From positions 1 through 19,165 of the forward strand of contig DMLA01000053.1 of assembly GCA_003453555.1 (NCBI GenBank): 19,165 nucleotides of DNA, in the 5' to 3' direction. This DNA is from Chloroflexota bacterium. GTDB lineage: Bacteria > Chloroflexota > Anaerolineae > UBA7937. Both the position numbers and the translations under genes were made by a program. The notes beneath the pieces were generated by a model that worked only from the letters and a program-made list of their open reading frames with translations, had not been told where the DNA came from and did not search any database. Of the stretch, positions 1 to 5,992 are shown one piece after another (the first letter of the stretch is position 1; every line of letters starts with the position of its first letter).

Positions 1-34
1 GACCACTACCAACCTCTTCTGCTCTTTCATGGAC

Positions 35-62
35 AATGTCACTCCTTTCATGGGGTGACATT
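35..62. repeat. Inverted repeat upstream of the ROK gene
   Basis: AATGTCAC at 35-42 is the exact reverse complement of GTGACATT at 55-62. The inner bases CC (44-45) and GG (52-53) extend the stem, with a possible T-G pair between, leaving a loop of about six bases, and TTTTC follows at 61-65. It could be a weak terminator of a + strand gene lying left of the window, or a protein-binding palindrome. Its right arm overlaps the first of two direct repeats (54-73 and 81-100) that carry the putative ROK operator. I cannot choose between these roles from sequence alone. Confidence 0.5.
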
Positions 63-72
63 TTCACTGAAC
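63..72. promoter_or_regulatory. Putative ROK operator box 1 (TTCACTGAAC)
   Basis: This is one of four copies of TTCAnTGAAC in the window, all in the two intergenic regions flanking the ROK gene. It forms the right end of a direct repeat, GGTGACA then TTCAnTGAACA, whose second copy starts 27 bp downstream. It lies about 50 bp upstream of the -35 element, so it may act through looping or with the promoter-proximal box. Binding by the ROK protein is an inference from position and recurrence. Confidence 0.55.
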
Positions 73-89
73 AGTTAGCTGGTGACAAA

Positions 90-99
90 TTCATTGAAC
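90..99. promoter_or_regulatory. Putative ROK operator box 2 (TTCATTGAAC)
   Basis: This second copy of the TTCAnTGAAC box ends 24 bp before the -35 hexamer. It is preceded by GGTGACA, as in box 1, so the two boxes form a direct repeat with a 27-bp period. The box is an imperfect dyad around its central base. Confidence 0.55.
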
Positions 100-123
100 A
101 ATAACACAAGCATCCCCAGCATG

Positions 124-152
124 TTGACAAAGGCGCAGCAGCGTGGTATAAT
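124..152 (+). promoter_or_regulatory. Consensus sigma-70 promoter of the ROK gene
   Basis: TTGACA at 124-129 and TATAAT at 147-152 match both consensus hexamers exactly, with the optimal 17-bp spacer. The expected transcription start is near 159, giving a leader of about 34 nt before the TTG start at 193. Operator box 3 lies directly on the expected start site, which fits a strong promoter held down by autorepression. Confidence 0.9.
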
Positions 153-159
153 AGGCTTA

Positions 160-170
160 GTTCAATGAAC
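160..170. promoter_or_regulatory. Putative ROK operator box 3, on the transcription start
   Basis: GTTCAATGAAC is a perfect dyad of two 5-bp arms around a central A. It begins 8 bp after the -10 element, so it covers the predicted +1 region. A repressor bound here would block initiation or promoter clearance, which suggests negative autoregulation of the ROK gene. It is the most symmetric of the four boxes. Confidence 0.7.
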
Positions 171-192
171 GAAGTAACAGGAGTGAATCGTC

Positions 193-1431
193 TTGACCTA
201 TCTGCGTAAGGGCAACCGCGATCTGATCAAGGAGATCAACCGCAACCTGGTCCTGAACCTCATCAAGAGCCGGGGCCCTGTCTCCCGGACGGAGATCGCC
301 CGTCTTTCTGGCCTAAGCCCAGCCACCATCTCGGGGATTAGCGCCGATTTCATCACCGCCGGCCTGGTACACGAGATGGGTGAAGGGGAGTCCACAGGCG
401 GCCGGCGCCCGGTGCTGTTGCGCCTCAACCAGCAGGCTGGCTTCGTGGTGGGCGTTAAGCTCATGGAGCACGCGGTTACCAGTGCTCTCACCGACCTAGA
501 CGCCAACGTGCTACACCACCGTGTTACTCCCTTGGAACATGCACGGGATTTCTCAGCTGTGTTGGAGGCGATTGTTAGAGCCATTGAGATGACGATAGAA
601 GAATCTGAGGTAGATTGGGCGCGCGTTCTGGGTATTGGTATCGGTATGGCTGGAGTTATCCGCGGCGAGGCAGGGCTCTGCCACTATTCCCCCTTCTTTG
701 GGTGGCGGGATGTGAAGGTGGCAGAGCCAATTGAGGCTCATTTCGCCCTCCCCGTATACATAGATAATGACGTCAATACCTTGACTATCGCTGAGCAGTG
801 GTTCGGCTATGGACACGGTGTGGATGACTTCGTAGTTGTGACTGTGGGCAGAGGGATCGGAGCTGGCATCGTAGTGAACGGTCAGTTCTATAGGGGTGCT
901 CTGGGAGGAGCGGGGGAGTTCGGACACATCACATTAGCAAGGGAGGGGCCGCTCTGCGACTGTGGGAAGCGAGGGTGCTTGGAGGCTCTGGCTTCGGACC
1001 CCGCCGTTTTGCGCATGGTGCGGGAGCGGATCACAACGGGCGAAGAGACGGCGCTGGCCGGGGTTGGAGCCTTGACTCTAAAGGATGTCATTTGCGCCGC
1101 TGAGAGTGGTGACCAGGTCGCCCGCGAGGCTCTTGCGTACTCTGGCCGTTGGCTTGGAGTCGGCGTGGCAAACCTTGTCAATATCCTGAATCCCCAGCTG
1201 GTTATCGTTGCCGGTGAGGGGGTACAAGCCGGAGAGTATCGCTTCGAGGCCATGCGGGAAGCGATACAGATACATACCTTTGACGGACTGGCAGAGGAGT
1301 TGAAGATAGTCATCGAGCCTTCGGGGGATGAGACCTGGGCTCGGGGAGCTGCTAGCTTAGTGTTGGGCGAGATTTTCAAGCACCCTCTCTACAGAAATGA
1401 GCGGATAGATCTCGTGGCCTCCATGGCCTAG
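193..1431 (+). CDS. ROK-family transcriptional repressor (NagC/XylR type)
   Basis: This 412-residue protein has the full ROK repressor layout: an N-terminal winged helix-turn-helix (about residues 15-65, with TEIARLSGLSPATIS as the HTH core) followed by a sugar-kinase-like ligand domain. The ROK signature spans about 219-245. A zinc site is visible as His245, Cys255, Cys257 and Cys262 (CDCGKRGC), and the DND motif at 191-193 is kept, so the effector is probably a sugar. The start is TTG, with GGAG 9 nt upstream; the nearby GTG at 183 is out of frame and soon hits a stop. It probably represses itself and the downstream transport operon through the TTCAnTGAAC boxes, with release by the imported sugar or a breakdown product. 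The family assignment is firm; the effector and target sites are inferred. The stop is TAG. Confidence 0.93.
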   Translation: MTYLRKGNRDLIKEINRNLVLNLIKSRGPVSRTEIARLSGLSPATISGISADFITAGLVHEMGEGESTGGRRPVLLRLNQQAGFVVGVKLMEHAVTSALTDLDANVLHHRVTPLEHARDFSAVLEAIVRAIEMTIEESEVDWARVLGIGIGMAGVIRGEAGLCHYSPFFGWRDVKVAEPIEAHFALPVYIDNDVNTLTIAEQWFGYGHGVDDFVVVTVGRGIGAGIVVNGQFYRGALGGAGEFGHITLAREGPLCDCGKRGCLEALASDPAVLRMVRERITTGEETALAGVGALTLKDVICAAESGDQVAREALAYSGRWLGVGVANLVNILNPQLVIVAGEGVQAGEYRFEAMREAIQIHTFDGLAEELKIVIEPSGDETWARGAASLVLGEIFKHPLYRNERIDLVASMA

Positions 1432-1451
1432 TGTTCTATTTCTTTTTTGTG

Positions 1452-1484
1452 GAGAACTTTCTTCACTGAACACACAAAGTTCTC
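1452..1484. promoter_or_regulatory. Operator box 4 inside a 9-bp inverted repeat
   Basis: TTCACTGAAC at 1462-1471 is the fourth copy of the putative ROK box. It lies within the 15-base centre of a perfect 9-bp inverted repeat, GAGAACTTT (1452-1460) and AAAGTTCTC (1476-1484). The arms contain GAAC and GTTC, which resemble half-sites of the box, so a larger assembly could bind here. In RNA the arms could form a hairpin, but no U-run follows immediately, so a terminator for the ROK gene is less likely. It sits about 90 bp before the first permease start, where an operator for the transport operon is expected. Confidence 0.6.
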
Positions 1485-1515
1485 TTCAGGGAAGAAAATT
1501 GGGTATTCCATCGTC

Positions 1516-1544
1516 GCTTACTGTTGTGGTTAGAACGATAAGAT
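1516..1544 (+). promoter_or_regulatory. Weak candidate promoter of the sugar transport operon
   Basis: TAAGAT at 1539-1544 is a plausible -10 element, about 28 bp before the permease start. No good -35 hexamer lies at the right distance (TTACTG at 1518-1523 would give only a 15-bp spacer). If real, it would be a weak or activator-assisted promoter. The operon could also be served by read-through from the strong ROK promoter. Confidence 0.25.
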
Positions 1545-1571
1545 TACCCTAAGAACAAAGGATCACAACAG

Positions 1572-2453
1572 ATGGCCGGCGAAAAAGGGCTGAGCAAGCT
1601 CTACTGGTTAGCGATCTTCTTATTGCCAAGCCTTGTCGGGCTAAGCATCTTCACCATCATTCCCGTCCTTTCCTCCCTGGCCCTGACTATGTATGAGTGG
1701 GATCTCCTCACCTCGCCCCAGTTTGTAGGGTTGGCCAACTTCAACCGGCTTATCCATGATGGAGGCTTCTGGGAAGCTCTGGCCCACACCCTGTATTTCA
1801 TCGTCGGATATGTCCCTCTAGTGATGATCATCGCGCTCGGAGTGGCTGTGATCCTTAATCAAAGGCTTAAAGGCGTTCTGTTCTTCCGTACGGCGTTCTT
1901 CGTCCCTGTGGTCTCGGCTTGGGTAGCGGTTGCTCTCATGTGGAAGTGGATCTTCAATCCCAAGTTCGGAATCTTCAACTACTTTCTCGGATTGCTCAAC
2001 ATCCAGGGCCCCGCTTGGCTTTTCGATCCTCAATGGGCGATGCCAGCCATCATCATTGCCAGCGTCTGGAAGGACATCGGCTTCGTCATGGTCATGTTTC
2101 TAGCGGGTCTCCAAGGGATCCCCGGCGACTACTACGAGGCGGCGGCCATCGACGGAGCAAATGGCTGGCAAAGGTTTTTTCGCATTACGCTTCCCCTTCT
2201 CTCTCCCACTACATTCTTTGCCCTAATCATCTCCCTCATCAACTCCTTTCAAGTATTCGATCAAGTTTGGATAATGACGGGCGGAGGACCGGGTGGAGCA
2301 ACTAGCGTCTTGGTGGAACGGATCGTCAAGAACGCCTTCAGTTACAGCCGGATGGGGTACGCCTCCGCTTTGTCCTGGGTCCTTTTCCTGTTGGTTTTCA
2401 CGGCCACAATCGTCCAGATGCGGATACAAAGGTACTGGGTAACTTATGACTGA
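1572..2453 (+). CDS. ABC sugar transporter permease 1 (MalF/UgpA type)
   Basis: This 293-residue integral membrane protein of the carbohydrate-uptake CUT1 class has about six hydrophobic segments: near 10-40, 70-95, 105-125, 155-180, 205-230 and 265-285. The EAA coupling loop, which docks on the ATPase, is clear at about 189-211 (EAAAIDGANGWQRFFRITLP). The ATG is preceded by AAAGGA at 8-nt spacing. The 3' end overlaps the next permease gene by 8 nt, indicating translational coupling and a heterodimeric permease. No ATPase gene is adjacent, so the complex must borrow one. Substrate specificity cannot be read from the permease; the downstream hydrolases suggest alpha-glucosides. Confidence 0.92.
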   Translation: MAGEKGLSKLYWLAIFLLPSLVGLSIFTIIPVLSSLALTMYEWDLLTSPQFVGLANFNRLIHDGGFWEALAHTLYFIVGYVPLVMIIALGVAVILNQRLKGVLFFRTAFFVPVVSAWVAVALMWKWIFNPKFGIFNYFLGLLNIQGPAWLFDPQWAMPAIIIASVWKDIGFVMVMFLAGLQGIPGDYYEAAAIDGANGWQRFFRITLPLLSPTTFFALIISLINSFQVFDQVWIMTGGGPGGATSVLVERIVKNAFSYSRMGYASALSWVLFLLVFTATIVQMRIQRYWVTYD

Positions 2454-3333
2454 GGCGCCGGCGGGAGTCCAGACCATATTTGCCAGGGCTAGAACGAGGC
2501 CGATGAGCTCGCTCGTCACCGTCATTCGGCAGGGACTCCTCTACGCGATCTTGGTGGTGAGTGCGCTCTTTATGATCGTTCCATTCCTGTGGATGTTGTC
2601 CACTTCTCTTAAAGCCGACCAATACGTGCTGACCATGCCCCCTCAATTCTTTCCTAAGCCCTTGACCCTTCGTAGTTACGCCAAGTTGGCCGAACTGTTT
2701 CCTATTGTCAGAATGTTCTTCAACAGTCTCCTGGTGGCAACGTTGACTACATTGGGTCAGCTCTTGACCTGCTCGATGGCCGCTTACGCCTTCGCCCGCA
2801 TGAAGTTCAAGGGCAGAGAGGTGCTCTTTCTGGTCTATTTGGCGACACTTATGATCCCTTTCCAGGTAACTATAACCCCTCTCTTTATCCTAATGAGATG
2901 CCTGGGGTGGATCAACACCTACCAAGGTCTAATACTCCCCGGCGTTTTCAGCGCGTTTGGAACATTCCTCCTGAGGCAATCGTTCGCGACCATTCCGAGA
3001 GAACTAGAGGAAGCAGCCTTTATGGACGGCGCTTCCCACTTCACCGTCTATTGGCGCATCATTCTGCCTCTAGCCAAGCCAGCCCTAGCTACCCTGGGGG
3101 TCTTCTCGTTCATGGGCTCTTGGAACAGCTTCCTATGGCCACTGTTTGTTGTCCGGGACGTCCAGCTGATGACTCTGCCCGTGGGTTTGGCTACTCTGCA
3201 CGGGCAATGGCTCACGGAATGGAATTTGGTGATGGCGGGCACGGTGATCACCGTGCTTCCCATGGTAGCGGTGTATCTCTTGGCCCAGCAATACTTTGTG
3301 CAGGGCGTTCTATTGAGCGGCATCAAAGGGTAG
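2446..3333 (+). CDS. ABC sugar transporter permease 2 (MalG/UgpE type)
   Basis: This 295-residue partner permease has an N-terminal cytoplasmic tail of about 25 residues followed by six hydrophobic segments, and an EAA loop at about 188-211 (EEAAFMDGASHFTVYWRIILP). MalG-type features include the LSTSLKADQY stretch after the first membrane segment and the short C-terminal GVLLSGIKG tail. The gene starts inside the last codons of permease 1 and is surely co-translated with it. It ends in TAG, 130 bp before the binding-protein gene. Confidence 0.92.
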   Translation: MTEAPAGVQTIFARARTRPMSSLVTVIRQGLLYAILVVSALFMIVPFLWMLSTSLKADQYVLTMPPQFFPKPLTLRSYAKLAELFPIVRMFFNSLLVATLTTLGQLLTCSMAAYAFARMKFKGREVLFLVYLATLMIPFQVTITPLFILMRCLGWINTYQGLILPGVFSAFGTFLLRQSFATIPRELEEAAFMDGASHFTVYWRIILPLAKPALATLGVFSFMGSWNSFLWPLFVVRDVQLMTLPVGLATLHGQWLTEWNLVMAGTVITVLPMVAVYLLAQQYFVQGVLLSGIKG

Positions 3334-3348
3334 ACCGTGGCAACAGCT

Positions 3349-3360
3349 TTCCGATCGGAA
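3349..3360. repeat. 12-bp perfect palindrome after the permease genes
   Basis: TTCCGATCGGAA is a perfect palindrome 15 bp after the permease stop codon. It differs from the TTCAnTGAAC box, so it is not an obvious fifth ROK site. It has no loop for an RNA hairpin. It could be a binding site or chance. Confidence 0.3.
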
Positions 3361-3374
3361 TTTGAGGGGTTGGG

Positions 3375-3438
3375 AAGGAGGTGGTTGTAGGATGTGAGAT
3401 CAAGAAGCCGAAAGAACGATATTGAACAGACAGTTTAG
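3375..3438 (+). other. Near-perfect Shine-Dalgarno with start-stop codon pair and possible 14-aa leader ORF
   Basis: AAGGAGGTG at 3375-3383 is an almost complete complement of the 16S rRNA 3' end, yet it precedes no long gene. Eight bases later comes ATGTGA (3392-3397), a start codon followed at once by a stop. The overlapping GTG at 3394 opens a 14-codon frame (MRSRSRKNDIEQTV) ending in TAG at 3436-3438. The binding-protein gene, with its own AAGGAGG, begins 25 nt later. This may be a leader cistron that tunes ribosome loading or mRNA stability ahead of the highly expressed binding protein, or a relic. There is no homology evidence for the peptide. Confidence 0.35.
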
Positions 3439-3463
3439 TTGAGGTCAGTAGGAAGGAGGAAAA

Positions 3464-4795
3464 ATGAAAAGGCATCTGCCTCTCTTGTTGACGAGTATCC
3501 TGCTATTGGTGCTTCTCGGGGCAGGCTGTGCGCCAGCGGCCACCCCCACCCCAACGATACCGACACCGGAAGTGATCAGGGAAACTGTGGTGGTAACTGC
3601 GACGCCTGAGCCTACCGCGCCGCCCGCCCCGGTGACTATCACCTATTTCACCTTCTCCGCTGCCCCCGACCACCTAGTGGAACTCGATGAGATGATCCAG
3701 ATCTTCGAGGAGGAGCATCCCGGTATCGAGGTGAAAGTGGAGCTGGCTCCCTTTGGTGAGTATTTTACCAAGTTGCAGACACTGATCGCGGGAGGGACCG
3801 CTCCAGATGTCTTCGAGCTCAACTATGAGAACTTCGTCAGCTTTGCCGCCAAAGGTGTGCTTCTGGATCTTGGCCCCCTCGCCCAGGCTGACGAAGAGTT
3901 CGACCCGACCGTCTTCTATCCCAGGGCTTACAATGCATTCAATCTCAATGGGATACAGTTCGGACTTCCGGAGACCTTCTCCACCGTCGTGCTTTACTAT
4001 AACAAAGACCTGTTCGATGACGCTGGAGTGGCGTATCCCACCGCTGATTGGACCTGGGCAGATGCGGTCGCCGCGGCCGAGGAGCTGACAGACGCTGACG
4101 AGGGTGTTTGGGGATTGTATTCGCCCATCCAGTTCTGGGAGTTCTACAAGAAGGCCGCTCAGAATGGCTGTAGCTTCTTCAATGAAGACAAAACCGAGGC
4201 AACCATAAATGAGCCCAAATGCGTCGAGGCTCTACAGACGATGATTGACTTCGTAACCAAGTACCATGTCATGCCCAGTGATGCCGAGATGGGTGGCATA
4301 TCCGACGGTGATATGTTCAAGGCGGGGAAGATCGCCATGGATGTGACCGGTATTTGGATGTTTGCCGCCTTCGAAGACGCGCCCTTCGAGTGGGACATCC
4401 AGGTGGAACCAGGTATGGCCCAAAAGGCAACCCACTTTTTCTCTAACGCTGTGTCCGTCTTCGCCGCCACCAAGCACCCGCAGGAGGCATGGGAGTGGGT
4501 CAGGTTCTTCACTACCAGCCCCGAGATGGCCCAGATTCGGGTTAAGTCAGCTTGGGAGCTTCCCACTCTGGACAACCCTGCCCTCTTCGCGGACTACCTT
4601 GAGCAGCGCCCTCCGGCCAATCGAGAAGCCGTCTTTGAATCTCTAAACTACGCCATCGTGCCACCGGTGATCGAGCGGCAGAGCGAGATGCAGGATGCTG
4701 TCAACAATCTACTCGACAAGGTGAAGCTTGGACAACTCGACCCTAAAGAGGCGTTGGACCAGGCCAAGGTAGAGATCGAGGAGCTAATCAAATAA
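3464..4795 (+). CDS. Sugar-binding lipoprotein of the ABC transporter (family 1 solute-binding protein)
   Basis: This 443-residue protein has a lipoprotein signal peptide: MKRH, a Leu-rich core, and the lipobox LGAGC with the acylated Cys at residue 22. A Thr/Pro-rich linker follows (about 23-55), then a two-lobed sugar-binding domain of the MalE/UgpB type. Family features include the TAPDVFELNYENF segment and YYNKDLFDDAGVAYP near the first hinge. It should be anchored outside the cytoplasmic membrane and deliver sugar to the two permeases. AAGGAGG upstream of the ATG is a strong ribosome site. A strong terminator follows directly, which should raise binding-protein mRNA relative to the hydrolase genes beyond. 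The linker style is typical of Chloroflexota. Confidence 0.93.
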   Translation: MKRHLPLLLTSILLLVLLGAGCAPAATPTPTIPTPEVIRETVVVTATPEPTAPPAPVTITYFTFSAAPDHLVELDEMIQIFEEEHPGIEVKVELAPFGEYFTKLQTLIAGGTAPDVFELNYENFVSFAAKGVLLDLGPLAQADEEFDPTVFYPRAYNAFNLNGIQFGLPETFSTVVLYYNKDLFDDAGVAYPTADWTWADAVAAAEELTDADEGVWGLYSPIQFWEFYKKAAQNGCSFFNEDKTEATINEPKCVEALQTMIDFVTKYHVMPSDAEMGGISDGDMFKAGKIAMDVTGIWMFAAFEDAPFEWDIQVEPGMAQKATHFFSNAVSVFAATKHPQEAWEWVRFFTTSPEMAQIRVKSAWELPTLDNPALFADYLEQRPPANREAVFESLNYAIVPPVIERQSEMQDAVNNLLDKVKLGQLDPKEALDQAKVEIEELIK

Positions 4796-4813
4796 TAGCG
4801 CGGGAGCTCCTGG

Positions 4814-4849
4814 GGCAAGGGGCAATCCATCGTTGCCCCTTGCCTTTTT
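4814..4849 (+). terminator. Strong intrinsic terminator after the binding-protein gene
   Basis: GGCAAGGGGCAA (4814-4825) pairs perfectly with TTGCCCCTTGCC (4833-4844) across a 7-base loop, and TTTTT follows at 4845-4849. It ends 33 bp before the GH15 gene, which runs on the same strand, so the hydrolases are expressed either by partial read-through or from a promoter not recognised here. Confidence 0.92.
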
Positions 4850-4882
4850 CTCGCGGGAGAAGCACCCTCAACGGGGGAGACG

Positions 4883-5992
4883 ATGAGCCTCTACAGACAA
4901 AGCATCCAAGTAATCCTCCAAAATCAAGCCGATTCTGGCGCTTATATGGCGTCGCCCAATTTCCCGCCCTACGCCTATTGCTGGCTCAGAGACGGGAGCT
5001 TCATCGCTTACGCTATGAACTTGGTGGGGCAACACGATAGCGCGGGAAGATTCCTGTCGTGGGTGGATGAAACGATCCGCCGGTATGCTTGGAAGGTGGA
5101 CAGGCTCCTGATGAAAATTGAGGAGGAGGAACCTATTGAGGAAAGCGATTATCTTCACACGAGGTACACGCTGGAAGGTGAGGAGGCGGATGCTCGGTGG
5201 TGGAATTTTCAGTTGGATGGTTACGGAGCCTGGCTCTGGGGGCTGGCACAGCATGTGAGGATGACGAGGGATTGGCGTCTCTTGGACGAACTGAAATCCA
5301 GCATAGATATCACTCTGCGTTATCTGCGGGGCTTGTGGATGGTACCAAACTACGATTGCTGGGAAGAGAATGGAGATAAGGTGCATATTTCCACGCTGGC
5401 AGCCATCTACGGTGGACTAGAGGCCATCAGCGCCTTTCAGCCTCAAGAACCCTTTGCGGAGATAGAAGACATTAAGGACTTCGTTCTTCAGAAAGGCGTG
5501 AAGACTGGCCATTTGGTGAAGTATATCGGCACCGATATCGTTGACGCCAGCTTACTCTCTGCAAGCACCCCCTTCCGCCTGTTACAGCCCGATGATCAGA
5601 TTATGCAGGCCACGGTGGCCCACATCGAAGCTGATCTCCACTGTAGCGATGGAGGGGTCCACCGCTACCTGGGGGACACTTATTATGGGGGTGGGGAGTG
5701 GACGCTTCTGGCTGCATGGCTGGGTTGGTACTACGCCGAGGTGGGTGAATACGAGCGGGCTCGAAAGCTTCTGGCTTGGGTGGAAGCCCAGGCTGATGAT
5801 CGGGGGAATCTGCCCGAGCAAGTCTCAGACCACCTATTGGCTCCCAACCGCTATTCTGAGTGGGAGGCCCGGTGGGGTCCGGTTGCCAAGCCCCTTCTCT
5901 GGTCACACGCCCTGTACCTCATTCTCCATCAGGCCGTCCAAGGGGCCGGGGAGGTGTGCCGATGGAATCGTCTTTACGACTGGAAGGCTTAG
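4883..5992 (+). CDS. Glycoside hydrolase family 15-like enzyme (glucoamylase/alpha-glucosidase type)
   Basis: This 369-residue protein matches the alpha/alpha-toroid catalytic domain of GH15. YCWLRDGSF (32-40) corresponds to the conserved substrate-binding Trp-Arg-Asp region. WEENGDKVH (160-168) carries the presumed general acid (Glu161 or Glu162). LPEQ (310-313) carries the presumed general base Glu312, followed by the typical PLLWSHALY (337-345). It has no signal peptide and lacks the N-terminal beta-sandwich found in many bacterial GH15 enzymes, so it is a compact cytoplasmic form. It probably releases glucose from imported alpha-gluco-oligosaccharides; trehalose or dextran-like substrates are also possible for this family. 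A GGGGGAGA ribosome site precedes the ATG. It overlaps the GH31 gene by 31 nt. Confidence 0.85.
   Translation: MSLYRQSIQVILQNQADSGAYMASPNFPPYAYCWLRDGSFIAYAMNLVGQHDSAGRFLSWVDETIRRYAWKVDRLLMKIEEEEPIEESDYLHTRYTLEGEEADARWWNFQLDGYGAWLWGLAQHVRMTRDWRLLDELKSSIDITLRYLRGLWMVPNYDCWEENGDKVHISTLAAIYGGLEAISAFQPQEPFAEIEDIKDFVLQKGVKTGHLVKYIGTDIVDASLLSASTPFRLLQPDDQIMQATVAHIEADLHCSDGGVHRYLGDTYYGGGEWTLLAAWLGWYYAEVGEYERARKLLAWVEAQADDRGNLPEQVSDHLLAPNRYSEWEARWGPVAKPLLWSHALYLILHQAVQGAGEVCRWNRLYDWKA

Noticed and set aside
4840..5040. 66-codon + strand frame starting inside the terminator
   Set aside because: It starts within the terminator stem and overlaps the well-supported GH15 gene in another frame.
5860..5961. 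Upstream extension of the GH31 frame to an earlier ATG
   Set aside because: This part lies within the GH15 coding region and lacks a ribosome site, while ATG 5962 has GGGGAGG at the right spacing.
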